A DNA stretch of 64,000 bases from contig NC_135500.1 in assembly GCF_052857255.1 (NCBI RefSeq), positions 163,070,683-163,134,682 on the forward strand, written 5' to 3'. Within the stretch, counting starts at the first letter, position 1; every line of letters starts with the position of its first letter. Made by a program: the position numbers and the translations under genes. Below the pieces are notes generated by a model that saw only the letters and a list, made by a program, of their open reading frames with translations, was not told the origin of the DNA and made no database searches. Origin of the DNA: Amblyomma americanum (lineage: Eukaryota; Arthropoda; Arachnida; Ixodida; Ixodidae). Below are positions 1-13,689 of this stretch, in pieces.

Positions 1-3000
1 AGAGAGGTGAGACAAACCTATTGTCTTCATTTCTTTCAGTCGGACGCTGACATGATGAAAGAATGCTCATCAGCTAATCAAAATTTATTTATGTAGCACT
101 TTGAAAACATCGCAAGGTTCATCGGGGCCAGCACTGGCGAGCCCAACATCGCTTCTCTGACTAATAATCCGGACGGCTGTGACTCACAGATATTTTCATA
201 TTCAAATAAGCAGCACAAAAATAAACGGAAGAAGCAGCGCTTTGTGAATTCGGCAGAATGTGAAACAAGCACTACTACTTGGCAATGCATATATCTTGCG
301 TCGAACGCTGTGCGTAACGTCACTTTAGTCCTTGTCTTTAATCACAACGTCAAGGACTCGCGGAACGACGGCAGCTAAATGTACTCGTATCACAAAAAAT
401 TGTATGCCGCAAAAGCAGTCATGTAACTTCTCCACAGCAATACAGATAGCATATATAAGGAACGCGCTTAGAAACGGCACTTATGCTGGGGATGTGCGTT
501 GTGGACTTAACGCTCACAAAGGATTCCACAAATAGCTTCTGTGTCATTCGTTCGCTGCAAGTATTATAACGCATTGAATAGAGCACTTTCATCAGATTTA
601 GTACATTGGGTGATGGCGGCCTTCTCATAAGCTCAACTAATCCAAGCAAGTGCTCTGCTCTGTACCCGTTTGACGTGGAATTAGCGATATGCTAGCCTGA
701 AGCTCGTGCAGGGGTTCAGATCAGAATTTGCTACATTCCCCACTTGTGATACTCGCTAACAAGCCAGACTAAAGGGAATGTGACAAGGATTGGGGAAAAT
801 GCAATGTGGTCATGCAGTTTTTCCATGATAAACAAAGTACACAGCCGGTGAGCTACAACCGGACTGCTCCGGACTCCTCCTGCATTATGTAATAACGTAT
901 TAGCGCGACAGCGTTAAGGGCCCCATGTCGCAGGAAAGCCGGTGTTGTCGGCGGCGTTGGCCGTGAGCGAAAAATCATTCTCCTCCGCCTCGCAATGTAC
1001 GCCACTGCCCCAACAGATAGCGCGCGACGGCAGCGCCTCCCGCTCGTCTCGTTCGGGCGCAGTGGGGCCGTGCGGACACGCAGGAATCACGCGGTGAGCG
1101 GCGAACAACGCAGCGCACATCCAAAGCGCGTTCACCACGAAGCTTGCGGATTGCTGCCCGTTCGCTAGGCGCGGAAGCTATGCTGGCGTTCGTGGCATCG
1201 GGTTTGTCGAGAACGACGTGCCGACGAACTACGACTGCAACTTAAGTCCCGCGCGTTTCGGCAAGACGCCTGGCAGCGCTTCTACGTGGTTTGCCGCTCC
1301 GCGCGTCCGTTTCAACGTACGTAGCAGAGATTTGTCTAACGGGCAAGGCGTCGCGCCGAACAGCCGATGGCGTTCCACGGACTCCCTGGCTAGTGTTCCT
1401 GTATATGCTCCCGCAGAAACAGAGTTGCGCGTCTGCTTTCTCTCGCCGCTACGAACGCCATTCGCCGAGAGGCGGTCACATGATTTTCGTGACGTCAGCT
1501 GTTCAACTTTCCGCGGGGAAGCTGACTTCACAGGTGCAGTGCCGAGCGACCCCTCTTCAGCTCGACGCCTCACGTCAGCCTACGCTGCCGGCTACATTTC
1601 ACACATTTGCCGTGTGCACCTGTGGCGTCAGGTTTGGGGTTCTGCTATGACAGTGAGCCACGCAGCTGTCAGTTATGACTGTGTGCAGTGCACCAAACTG
1701 CAGCAACCGCACTGGAAACGGCAAAGCGTTTTACGAACTGCCATTTGGAAGTTCGGCGGCTAACTGCGTCGGCGATTAAAGTGACTTTTGAGAATGGGCC
1801 ACGTTAAGCGCGACCAAATATAACTTAATAACCAAGATAGATAATGCTTAATAAAAATTAGGTAAGCTAATAATATCAACGAGAAAGAGTACTTTCAAGG
1901 TCCTTTAAAGATTCGTCATTTCACTGCATTTAGCAACGGGGTACATTTTGTAAAATGTTTTAGGCAAGTAGTCGAGTTTGAAACTTTTTCGTTAGGCCAG
2001 ACTCGCCTGTTGAACGCATTAGTGTTGCTTTAGTCTGCTTGCCTGTAACAAGCTGCAGAATCATTTTAATTTGGTTTTTGGGAGATGCGTTTTCATCATA
2101 TTTTTCCGTGCATAACTCGCACAGAACACGCGGCGGTGCTAGTTGTGAAAAAAGTAATTGATCTCAATACTCTTTTTTTTTTCGCAAGGCGCGCACAGAG
2201 GAAAACAGGACGGGACAGACGCTGTCCCATCCGGAACGGGACTGCTTGTGTACCTGAAATTACTTGTTCCAGAAAAAAATCTCGCAGGCCGTTTCTATTA
2301 TTTTTCGTCAATTTGTCATGACTACAATTTGCTGTTAATCTTTGGCAATTTTTTTTTCATGCCGCCGTATGCACACCCTCGGCAAATCACAGATTACATT
2401 TAGGCGTTACGTTTAAAAAATCGTGATCGAGTGCAATTTGTACGCAAATAAAAAAAAAAACAAGCCCAAGCTCCCTACACAGCGAGCCCATGAACGAAAG
2501 CCCCTTCGCGCAACTCTGCTCCCTGCGGGAGCATATAGAGGAACACTATCCCTGGCAGTGCTGCAACACGCTGTCGCGTTCCACTCTTAAAGGCGAAGCT
2601 TAAGCGTCCTACAATTTTTGTACACCACATTCGGCGCTACTCAGCAGTATTCAAAATTCACTTTAGCGCAACCGTTTGAAAAGTTTGTCATCAGTGATGT
2701 GAATTCTTGCAGTGATGCAATGTAATGGTGCTAGGCTTTAGTCCTTAGCATAGCTGTCACGTGTTCATTACACTTCTAATGATACACGTTTGTAGGATAA
2801 TGATCGTAATGATGCATGCTTTCCCCTTTTTAACAGCAGAGGGGGGGGGGAAATCGAACGTCGCTTGTACTGATGGAAGTTTATACAATGATGTAATGAC
2901 GGCTTTGTTGCTGTTGAAGAGTAGTGCCGTGTGCAGGCACCGCTTCAAGACTATTTCATGATGAAAGCTTTTTTCGCTTCTGAAAGGTGCTGTCGTGCTG

Positions 3001-5041
3001 AAACACCTTTTGTAATGCTGAAAATTTTTACGTGCCGACAATCAGGTAATTTGTGGGCACGCATAACAGAACTCGTGTTGGGGGGTCGAGCATCTTGAGG
3101 AAAAAACGTACTTTTCCACATGACTGAGGGAGTTAAAGCGGAAGCCTCGTGTACCTCCACATTACTCTCAGTAGCTTTAGGGCAGTATTTACAAGAATTC
3201 ACGAGATCTTAGCTTTAAAGCACGCGTGCTACGAATTCTCGTTAGCGAGGAGACTTTACGACCACTCTGCATAGCGCGATCGGTAAAAAAAAACCTTCCA
3301 CGTCAACGCGCGTGCATCACGACGAGCTTGGGGGCGCTTTATTATTGAGTTAATCCTCTTGCAGATTTTCTGAAAATTAACTGTGGCGTAGAAAGAGCAG
3401 TCTTTTGGGCAAACATACACCTCCGATGAAATATTAACAAATGCCTAATATGTCACATTTTTGTTAGAGTCCTCTAAGGCCCGCATAGCGCGGAGCTGAA
3501 CTTCTTATACTTTCTACTGTAATGCAAGGCAACGACGGTAGAGTTCAAAACACTTCTGTGAAATGCTTATAAGATGACGGCTCCCGTTGACTCCTGAGCA
3601 GAGAATCTGAAAGCAAGAGAGAGGATGAAGGCGTTTAAAAAGGAACACAAGAGCAGATCGTATGTGCCGAGAGTTCTCGCTTTGATAGAAAAACTTAAAT
3701 ATGCTGTTTTTTTATTGAGGCGCAGCGATCATGTTGTCATATGCTTTATATAAGCACGAAGAGGCTATTCCATACGTGAAACCAACCTTCGCTGCGACCG
3801 TCAACTCCTGTTGCGGCTGCTGTTATAGCGGATGTTTAAACAAGTGCCTCTAAAAAACGCACACAATAAAGGAGCGCCAGCTTGCGCTCATATAACTTTT
3901 GTGCATGGCACGTGCAGTTAGTGTTTACCATTGGATGAACTGCTGCTTCGTCTAGTGCAGGTTTTGCGCTTTTGATGCGTTGGTTTTAGCTTTACGCTTT
4001 TTAATGTTGATTTTGCGCTTCTGATGCTGGTTTATTATGCTTTTTGCACACGGACCTGAGGAATCTCTACCAGATATAGTGGCTTTTTTCTATTCAGTGA
4101 TTATGACTTTGCAACGACTGTGTCTGGTGTATCTGTACAAATCTGTGCAATTTTTGCTTTTTATATATTTAATATTTTTGCAAGTTTAATTTCTGCAATA
4201 ATTGTACTTCTGTCTGACCTTTGATGCCTATGAGTGTTCTTCGGTGAATGAAAAAAAAAACTTCTACAAGAGGCCAAGGCCTCGTAAGGATATTTAGCTT
4301 TTAGCCCTAGCCTCCTCTCAGACACTATCTGAGGAACAAAAAAAAAACAACATTCAACCTGATACGGGCGTAACCTCATTGCTCAGCTCTTACTCGTTTG
4401 TGCTGGGCAACGCCACAAATGGAAAATTTTTTTCGGCATTCGAGATTGTTTTAAAGACGTAAGGGGGTCAAGAGTTGAGCTTCCGCTTTTGAGTTTTTTC
4501 TTTTTTGCTTACAGGATAACAAAATAGCCGTCACGTGTTGAACAAATCACCAGAGAACGAATGAATAAAATTTGTTGGTGTGAAGAAATATAGGTGGTAT
4601 GGATGAATGACTGGCAACATAACAGGCAATCAACAACTGCGTCATACTTCACATCTAAGCTTGCCGCTGTCACTCACTGTGGCGTCTTGTCTTCATAGCT
4701 CGGAAATTGATTTGGTTTGTTATTATTAAATATAAGCTACAGTAACCGGAACTCCTGCGACGGCTATGAGCGCTTATAATAAAATGCGTTTCGCATTGTT
4801 GCAGTTACAGTCTTGTCTCATTTACGTTATAACGTCTATGCTCAATAATTTTTGCTACTCGAGCTAAGGCACTTAAGGATTTTTGACATGGGAGGCTTTG
4901 TTTTTAAATCGAGTGCTAATGTGAAATGAAAGAAATAGATGCACATAACAATTCTGCCAGCACTTGAGCTATCCACTGGTGAGTAATACAGGTCCAGTGA
5001 AAAGTGCTGCGCCAAAGCTGTGTGTAAACAGGTGAACTCAC
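1..5041. other. 3' flank or last introns of the Dscam-like gene; no exon recognised
   Basis: The terminal coding exon and 3' UTR of the minus-strand gene should lie here or beyond the window, but no phase-1 exon was recognised. Most of the stretch is AT-rich. A GC-rich block at about 896-1760 begins with a dispersed repeat. A short motif at about 2579-2612 resembles another common tick repeat. Long ORFs in the GC-rich block show no domain. Confidence 0.5.
896..1010. repeat. Dispersed GC-rich tick-type repeat
   Basis: The segment starts near TAGCGCGACAGCGTTAAGG and continues through a GTCGGCGGCG core to GTGAGCGAAAAATCA. I recognise this combination as a very abundant dispersed repeat in ixodid tick sequence, from memory. 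The right-hand limit is uncertain; GC-rich sequence of unknown nature continues to about 1760. Confidence 0.45.
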
Positions 5042-5160
5042 TTTGACTTGACATATGATATCGAAGCCTATCTCTGTCGCACTCGGCCTCAGAGAGTTCC
5101 TCCATGTCTATGACTTCGCCACTCATCAGTCCGTCTGGCTTGATGAGTTTTCTTGGACTT
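5042..5160 (-). CDS. sDscam: Dscam-like exon: probable cytoplasmic tail part 3
   Basis: The exon is 119 nt (1 + 39 codons + 1), with a good acceptor ttaccag at 5161 and donor gtgagt at 5041. It starts by completing Arg from the previous exon, then SPRKLIKPDG, an acidic MEELSEAECDRDRL run and RYHMSSQ. The acidic motif resembles stretches I remember from Dscam tails, but I cannot verify this. If the donor is not used, the frame runs on to a stop at 4842. That extension looks non-coding, so splicing to an unseen exon nearer the window start or beyond it is preferred. Confidence 0.6.
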
Positions 5161-8100
5161 CTGGTAAAGTAACAAAACAATGTGGAAATGATACATTTAA
5201 CGTGCCGTCATGGCAGCAGATTGCATGAACAGAAGCTTTGGTAAAACTCTTTTATTGTAAAGTTCTCGAGACAACTAAATAATAAATCAATATTATCACT
5301 CCAGATATGCTTAATGTTACCTTTCAAGATTTTAAAACAGCAAAATTTGCATGTTTTTTTTTCTGTTTGCAATCCGTACAGCTCTGTGAGGCACCCAGGC
5401 ACGTTTTTTTTTTAAATTTCTTATTTATTTGTTCTTTTATAAAAAAAAGTGCCCACAGAGCCATGTGGCACTACGGCCGGTGGGGGTGGGGGTAATCATA
5501 ATAAACTATGAAAGTAGTTGTTGGGGAAACAATGAACAGCTTGTCTCCACACGTTAAAACACGGGACGTTTGGGACGCTTGATAAAGAAAGGAAAAGATG
5601 ACAAAAACTCCCCGCAAGGTCGTCCCTCTGCAAAATTATGCTGTATGTGGATGCGTCAATTCGCCGACTCCGTTTTTTTTTTCTAGCCTCAGTTTATGAA
5701 CAAATCGATTTTCTAAAGGGCACTTGTAACATGCAGTGAACAGGAAATGCAATGCATACCGGTGAGTAATAAAAAATAAACCAGAATTCGTTTGGTGTCA
5801 GGAACCGCACACTTTGGGAGTGTGATGCCACAAACTGTCAAATTTTGATCAGACCAATGACACATCATGTAGGACTGTGCCAGGTTCCCAACCGAAGCTA
5901 CCTCCAGGACATATCCGCTCGAACTTCAAAGTGCAGTGCAGTCTGTTGAAAAGGACACTCAACCATGGGCCGTCCAGCAGGCCCGGGGTGCGCTCAAAAA
6001 GCACAAGTCTCACGACCCACCACAAAAGGGCCGAACTGGGGTAATGCAGAGTACAGGGCACAACCCAGGGACGACGCTTGGCCAACGTCACGACGCGTTA
6101 AACCGTCGGTGGCCGACATTTTAATAAAGTTATTCCTGTCCTATCCTAGATCCGAATTCTCGTTTGGGCAAGTTGGTGACTGTTCATGTTGAGTTATCAG
6201 CGTGAAACACACAAGGACGAAAGGCACGGAATGATAGGGACGGGCGCCTAAATAAAATTAGTTAAATCATAGTGTGTGTGTTTGCTGTTCTTTCACAGCC
6301 TATCGCAGCCTATTACCAATCATACCGACTTCATAACTGCCTGCATTGAAACTTTGGCCATAGATTACCATCGTCAGCTGATTACCATCGGCGACCGGAA
6401 AACCTAGCTGCCCTGTTCAGTGAGAGCAACTAAGATTAAGCTGACTACTACAACCGCATCCTACGCATGGCGAAGCCAGCCAACAAACATTGCGTTCTAT
6501 GAGAGCGGAGAATTGTTGCTTGCAGTAGTTTGAACAACAAAATGACTGCGAAGGGTATAAACATACAGTGTTCTTGAGGAGAGAAGGTAAGAAAAAAAAA
6601 GCGTTTTAGAAAAGATTGCCAAAATTCTAGGCAAATGCAGGCAAGGGGACGTCGGTGTTCTAGGTATCCTCATTCAGGTCGCTACGAATACTTCATAGCA
6701 TACGCGCCAAAATAACTTCTGTGCTAGTTGTCTTTTTCTGTGTGTGCCCGCGTGTTTCAGCGTTCAAGTTTGAGTTTCGTTAACGCAGTTTTGATATGAT
6801 ACACCAGATGACCCAGTATACAGCCTGATGCAGTTTTATAATATGCAGGTTCATGTGCGGAAAACCATGTCATCTCTACAGACTTTACATCTTTGAATTG
6901 CATGTTGGAGCAAACGCTGATGCTTCGTTACTCTTTGAGATATGACATCGAACCAAATGGTTTGAAGCGGCGTAGGGCTGGCAATAGCCCGAGATGCACG
7001 TTACTCTTTATCTAATAGCAAGTTCCGTGCAATGCAACGATCGCTTTGTAGAAGCATCCGTTGTTTACATTTGTAACGTTTGCCTCCCTACCGCTTCTTT
7101 TGTTGCTTATATACCGGGTGTCCCAGCTAAATATAACCAAGCTTTTAAAAAGACGGAGTGTCTTAGGCGGTTGAAACCAACTGAGTGCTGCTGAGAGTCG
7201 TGTGGCCTAGTCTGCAGCATTTATTTAGTCTGAAAACTTAGTTAATAAGTAAAGTCTAATGAACTAAAAATATTGCCTTCGGGAAAAAGTGTTAACTCGG
7301 ATGCTGTAGATCGTCTTCGTGAACAGCTGCCTGAAATATTTACACTAAGGTGTCATTTACGTATATTTCTTTCTCGGCCTAAAACGAAGGCCCGCCAATA
7401 AATTAGTAGTTGCTCGCTCATATCTTGAGTCACTGCAAACGTTAGTCTCGTCGGAAACAGAGCTCTGGAAATGAGTTGATTATGTTCTGAGAGAGCGCCA
7501 CTTCGGACTGTGCAGCAGCACCTCTATCACGTAATGGCTTTAGTATGTCGCTGCCTTTGTTATTGGGTGCGATAATAAGATCCAAGTAAATGGCACATCG
7601 TTGTAAACATTTTAGTCTGCTCTTTCAACACGATTTACAACTTGCGAATCGGCACTTTCTCCGGAAGCCATCATTTAAAAGGTTAGCTGATTAGTTTTTA
7701 CTAATTATATGGCCATGCAGAACGAAAAAAATGCGGCAGACATGGTCCACACGGCTTTCAACAGCACTAAATTAGTTTCATTTGCTTAGGACATACCGTA
7801 TGTATTTAAAAAAAAACTTGGTTACATTTAGCTGGGACTTCCGGTATAATAGTTTGCTTTCTTCTATTTAAATCATTTCCAGAAAGCTGGCTGCAAATAG
7901 GCATTAAAGCTTATAATTACTGTACGTTTTATTTTTAGGTTATGCTATTTTTGTTTAAGAATTGAAGAAACGTATCGGTGATCACTGGAAGCAGTATTGC
8001 TAAATACTTAGGCCGGTTGTGTGTGCGATCAATAAGCTTGGGAAAACGTTTGTCAGATGAGGAGCAAAACAAATAAAACCACTACCAATATTTGCTTTTC

Positions 8101-8232
8101 CTGCTTTATGTTATTTGATACTGTTTTTAATAATTTCCTTGTGGCCAGCTAAAAGGAATACGTGGAATGACATACAAAATGTATACAGTAGTGCGGCGAC
8201 CTAAGCCACGCAAGGAAGCTTTGAACACTCAC
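5161..8232. other. Intron between cytoplasmic exons 2 and 3
   Basis: No coding exon was seen. The intron contains an inverted-repeat transposon (7112-7846). An unassigned stretch at about 5790-6145 with ATG-poor frames ends in AATAAAG and looks like the 3' end of some transcript-derived or retroelement sequence; it could not be identified. Confidence 0.5.
7112..7846. mobile_element. Non-autonomous inverted-repeat DNA transposon (MITE A)
   Basis: The left end TACCGGGTGTCCCAGCTAAA is mirrored at the right end (reverse complement TACCGGAAGTCCCAGCTAAA). Similarity continues inward for well over 150 bp in inverted orientation. A TA dinucleotide flanks both ends (7110-7111 and 7847-7848), consistent with a TA target-site duplication. 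The element is about 735 bp and has no plausible transposase ORF, so it is a deletion-derived or MITE-type element. Arms have diverged by substitutions and small indels, so it is an old copy. Confidence 0.8.
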
Positions 8233-8318
8233 CTATAATGTGGACCTTCTTCCGACCTCGAATACTTCGTTTCATCTCCGACAAACTCTACGAAATCTGT
8301 AAGGTTCCGATATTCAAT
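8233..8318 (-). CDS. sDscam: Dscam-like exon: probable cytoplasmic tail part 2
   Basis: The exon is 86 nt (28 codons + 2), with donor gtgagt at 8232. It begins IEYRNLTDFVEF and ends SEEGPHY plus AG. Its phase-0 start matches the previous tail exon and its phase-2 end makes Arg with the next exon. The acceptor catagtcag has a weak pyrimidine tract, and another AG upstream could be used, so the 5' edge is provisional. YRNL fits a pYxN Grb2-type SH2 site. The call rests on phase continuity, the strong donor and coding-like composition, not on a recognised domain. Confidence 0.6.
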
Positions 8319-11300
8319 CTGACTATGACGCTCACTGCTACACAACACTTGAAAATCATGCCACGCAGCGAGAAATAATCGTAGAGAAAAGTGCTTGGGG
8401 TTGCTGCCTCTTACCTGCGTACAAGTCCGTTTCTCCATCTTAAAAAAAAGAAAACATACACGCGTGGTAGCGAGAGGTCATAGTGCTGCAACTACTTTTC
8501 AGCACTTGAAAGCAGAATAGAAAACACCACCCCAAAGTGCTATAAACACATGCTAAAGGACAAACTCTCATGCATTTTATGATTCTTATCGGCGCATGTG
8601 ACTTGTGACATGCAGACAGGTGACAGTAGCCTCCGCATTTTTGCAATAGCTGGTCTCATGAGACCGACAATGACTAGTTAGAAGTGTATTTAAACTTTTT
8701 CCCCGTTTTCGTGGCAGTGCAGGCAGCAAGCTCTGGCGTGCGGAACAAATCGTAAAAATGCCGAAACGAAAAACCTTCTGGAAGCCCGCGTCGAGTGAAG
8801 GATTGCGTCTACCTGTTAGAAATCAGGGTTGTTCGCATGCAGCATGCAAGACAAAGTGGTGGGGCAAAGCTTGTTGCCAAATAATCCTTCATCGTACAGG
8901 AGCAGCAGACACTCTTCTCTCGTGCGTCCTGATTCGTTCGTTCCCACGCATATTTTTTTTACTCTCGTTTCCACCAGCTGAATTGCATTAATATGCATAT
9001 TGGCAGTCGAATGACATCTTCAGACGTAGAAACAAGAGCCGTCCAAGCCCTTCTATTATAAAAATGGTCTACAGACTTTCTATTAACTTCTCATAGATTT
9101 TATTCCCTTCCTATAGGTATTTCCTTTCGTCTATTCCTAGTCTGTAGACAGAAGTTCACTAAAAGTATATGGCCATAAAACTATACATTGTCTATAGACT
9201 AGTCTGTAGGATCTGTCAACAGAAAATCTATAGACTTTATTGAAAAAAATCTATAGACAGTCTGTAGACTGTCTAAAAAAATGTTTGTAGTGGTTGTACC
9301 TATCGCAGATGTTATTTTGAGAGAACATTCGACACGAGACGTTTTCTGTCCATTTAGATAAAAGGCATTGTTCCTGTGAGATGCTGCGATTAGCATAGAT
9401 TTTAATACAGGGAAAAGCCTCTGCCTTTATAGTGCAAACACGTGGCTACATTTTCATTGTGCAGTGCTCTGATGTATAGTGCAGGTGCGGCACTAGGACA
9501 AGGACAAAAACGGTCCTAAATGTGACGCAAAGGAAGAAAGGATAGAAGCAAAGATGCAGCGCGTGTGCTCTACGGGACGGGATTCTACGTGGGTAGAGTG
9601 TATGGTCAAAGAGCGTACCTTGATCTAAACTGAACGCCCCCGTGGGTATCGGTTGCATCCACAGCCGTGCATAAGCTGTGTAGTCTTCACTCTGCTGAAG
9701 CAAAGGAGACACCAGAGCGCCGCGCTTTACCATTTTGTCCTCGCCTAGTGCCGCACGTCTGCGGTTGGTTTTTTTTCCCTCTACAAGGTCGCGCGAATAC
9801 CTATTATTTATTATGGACGAGGGAGGCGCATAACAGCTAGACAAGCAAGCACACCGCAACATTTCAAACGAAACATGGACACCTAACATTTATCTTCGGT
9901 CGGTCGTGCAGTATCACGCTCAAAAATCTCCGAGTAACTAGTGGAAGAAGCTGTTTCACTAAGGCATGCTTACGAGGACACCACGAGTAGTAATTGCATT
10001 CATATAATCCTTTCGTTTGCATCACACCGTGACCCTCTCAGGCGTTGGTATTTTTTACTCGTAAATTTTCGGACGTATTTCAACGGGGTGACCACTCTTC
10101 AACACAGAGTGCGAATAGAACTGGACAAAGTCACTCACACTGACTGACCAACCAGAGATTCCGATAGGCGTGATTCATGCCAGTTAAGCACACGTGGTTG
10201 TTTTAGCACCATTTCTTTTATTTCCAAAAGAGAGCGGCACTAACTGCGTGGTTGCATTGCCTCCGTACCTTTGATATCTGCTCGGCGCATTGTCCTCTGA
10301 ACACTGGCAGATCACGTGAAATTCAAGTTTGTTGGCTACTTTGCAGTCACAAAAACACAGACCCACTAACAAAAGTTTGAGGTCGATTCAAAGACAAATC
10401 TTAGGGACGCAGAGAATATAAGCACAGTAAAAAAAAATTGAAGAGCAGTTTTGCGGAGCGTACACAGACAGCACATAAGGTTTGTACAAATACCTGCCGG
10501 TTATTAAAAAGCAACTCGGGAGCTTTTATTTCGACCATAAAAATGTACCTTGAGTAAGAAACCAAAAGTTACTTTCACATTGTTGGAAGCTGCAATAGAG
10601 TGGAAGCAAACGGAGTTTCTGATATGACCCCACTGAAAATAACCATCGGCGGCAACCGATGATAACATATACTGAATATATGGTTTGTGTTTTTTTTTAA
10701 TCTTTAACCTGAAGCCGAAAGGGCTTGCTGGAGAAGACAGCACGATATTGAGCATACTTACGATCAGTGAAACGAGTATTTCTCTCTTTTTTTTTTTTGA
10801 CACGGTCATAAAAGCATATGTTTTCACCGTGTTCATGCACAACAGCTCAAACTCTGGTTTCAAGATAGTGGTATTTTGTTTTAATTTAATATATCTTGGC
10901 GAATTTACGCATGTACCATATACAGGTAATGCATGCTTGGACAACTGGGCACGTCCCCAATAACGGCAGGCAATTACATAAAGGCTGTACACATTATGCA
11001 TGAAAGGCACAACACTGGCATATAAGAGGTTATTGAGAGAAATGCAGCGAGAGTCGTAATATAATTGAGCACGTATTTCAACTGAAAATTCACACATATT
11101 TTACAAACGTTGTTGCTACACATACACACCGCTGCAGACACCCTTTGGTTTCTGTCCTCGTAACATCACTGTTGCAGCTTCGAATAAACACATATTTCTT
11201 CTGCGTGCCCAGTAATCAAACTGACACAAGTGCTAGAACATGTGTTATGTCTAAGCCATGTTGCTTTTTATTACAGGGTGCCATGTTTATAACGGCGTAT

Positions 11301-13689
11301 CTTGGTTTAAAAATGAAAATAAACAGGTGCATAATATTTAGCTGCGCCAAAAAATAACAGGTAGCTCTTTCGCACAACTTAAGTTCTGCCGTTCCTCACA
11401 TATGAAAAACATTCCATCAGCTGTTACGAAGCTTCGTAAAAATACAGGGGTATTTTTATTCCAGTAGTAAATTGACTAGAAGACGTCTGCTTCCTTTTCA
11501 AGGATGACTACAAAGACGTTTAGCTATATCCAGTTTTCTTGTACATTTATCTGTGCATCAGAGATCACCGTGGTTGTGATTCAGTCTCCGGTATAACCTT
11601 TTATTTTTAAGCTTCTAAACGTGTCTAAGCGTTAAAACGGGTCACGCTGCTCTGCATCATGTTTGCTGCAAAGCAAACGTGTTAGTTATCATCGAAATAC
11701 CGGCCATAGCAGTCAGCGGCTTAAACAGACACAGACACACACAAAACGCTCATTGCTAGCCATACGTCTTGCGACTAGCACGCAAAGTGAACATCAGCTT
11801 GTTTTAAAAATGGGGCTATTGATCTTAACAAATATTTGTCCTGACTACCCATTTCAAGAAAGCATTGCACCTTGTATTAAACCTCTGCGAATGTTTGTCA
11901 CTAACAATTCCTTTCTTTTTGCGAAGGATTGCTAATATTACTTGACTATAGTTACAAAGATGTCTGGGTCTGCGGCACAAGGCTGTCACGTCGAACGGAA
12001 ACTTGGGCTGTTGATCGTTTACTGTAACGCGCTTGATCGGTTTTCTTTTTGCAGCCTATTGGAGTGGGCATTAACTGCCCTTGCGTAACGTCCAAGTGCG
12101 TTTAGTGAGACCAAGTGAAGTTCATTGTCTTACACCTCATTGCTTGTCAACACTGTTCATATCTTAAAGCACCAACCACAATAATACCTGGCTCGCATCG
12201 TGTCTGCAGAAGCACATATTAAAGGAAGAAAAAGTGGGCGAAAGAATACACTTAAACGCTGCCAGAACTTAGGCTAAATTTATTTACTTATAATATAGAA
12301 TTTTATCTACATGTTGAGTTTGCGGTATTTTGTTACCTACGAAAAATTTTAACTTCTTGGAAAGTTCACCGCTTGCTTCTGAAGCGCCTCTTGCTGTCCT
12401 ATCTTTAACTGCTTTGCCCAGATGCTGTGATAATTTTGTTTCTGCTGCTTGTCTGCTTTTTGAGCATGGACGCAGCGATAATACATTTAGCAACTTTTTT
12501 TCTTTCTTTATCGATGGTAATGCGCACGTGGCCGGTAACAGCTGCGGCTTATTTGTGCAGGACAGTTCGCTCGAAGCTCTAGCGGGGACAGAGGGCCGGG
12601 ATGCGCATTCGATCGCTCAGAGGCACGGGAGCCGCTCCTCCTGAACGCAATCGACTTTGCATAAATCAGAGGGCCTATCCGAAGAAACGGCACAACGCGG
12701 ACTGTTGACTCTCGCGCCACGGTGCTCCTTCGCAGCTAAAGTATTTCAAGTCGGCTCGAACGCTTGGCAAGAAAAAAATATATCGCTCATTTAATTGTAA
12801 AGCCTGGTGCAGCCGCTTGGAGCCGCCAGTGAGGCTGCTGAAAAACAGCGGTTTTCGTTTCGTCAGTTGTGCTTTCTTGGAGCAACTTTCCAATAGGAGC
12901 TGCTGATTTAGTGCAACCTTTTCTTTCAGATAGTTGTGTTCCCTGTTCAGACTGCAATGTTGCTGATTCTAGCGCTGAGAATGTTCGGTTAAGGAGTTGC
13001 ACGTACTGTCAGAATTGTGTCCGGCGTGAGCGCGGATGCATACCTGTGTTTAGGTTTTCAATGAGGTCTGTTCACTGTTTTGTGGTTGTCACGGTGAAAT
13101 GCATTGGAGTAAAATGCGTTAAGGTAAACAATCCGTTTACCACAAATACAATGGTCGCTTCGTAGCGCAACCTGACCACTGGACTACAGAGTGATGAATA
13201 ACACTCATTTCAGCGAGATTACCTTCCTACATCTGAACGCACTTGAACGAGGAGGCGAATCGTATTTGAGTGACCGCAAGATAATGCGTCTCCTGCTTTC
13301 AACAAGGTCACGGGACGTTGAAGCAAAAGCACCGCTGCTTGTTTCGCTTAGTTTCGGTTTGACTTCTAACAAGTGCTGTGGAAACCATGAACATATTTTA
13401 CACACTCGCGTTATATTTGACAGTTCCTTTCCCAGCCTCCCAGACAAAGCTCGCAAATTTCAGCCGCTTTCGCGCGTTTCACTGTACACACGTCGTTCCT
13501 CCTCAAAAACAACTCGTACAAAAGCACGAACAAACACACGCACACACACGCACACACACGGTTGCGTGACTTGTTGCATCAACACCTCAACAACAAGGAG
13601 AACAGGGAAACAAGGCCTGCGAGCCCGGTTGGAGGTAAGCACAAGGCTAGGTCCCTCGGCTACGTCCTGGTGCAGAGCAGTTCCGATAC
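8319..13689. other. Intron between cytoplasmic exons 1 and 2
   Basis: No further exon was recognised in 5.4 kb. It includes a palindromic repeat cluster (about 9044-9300) and a CA/CACG-rich microsatellite at about 13523-13560 just downstream of the tail exon. An open frame of 197 codons at 10504-11097 (minus) is AT-rich, lysine- and phenylalanine-heavy and without any domain, and is taken as chance. Confidence 0.5.
9044..9300. repeat. Palindrome-rich element with repeated TCTATAGACTAG/TCTGTAGAC motifs
   Basis: The motif TCTATAGAC or TCTGTAGAC and its complement recur many times. The two ends are inverted relative to each other: the left AAAAATGGTCTACAGAC pairs with a right end that reads in reverse as ATTTTTTTAGACAGTCTACAG. 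This fits a small foldback or MITE-like element. Exact termini and target duplication could not be fixed. Confidence 0.5.

Noticed and set aside
1218..1763. Plus-strand open frame of 181 codons
   Set aside because: It lies in a GC-rich block where all frames stay open; it has no domain, and the block begins with a dispersed repeat.
4842..5041. Extension of the last tail exon to a stop at 4842
   Set aside because: A strong gtgagt donor precedes it, and the extension loses coding character (Tyr/Phe/Ser/Lys mixture), so splicing is preferred. It is not excluded.
10504..11097. Minus-strand open frame of 197 codons
   Set aside because: It is AT-rich with Lys/Phe/Ile bias and no domain, signal or splice context. 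A frame this long is possible by chance in 64 kb scanned in six frames.
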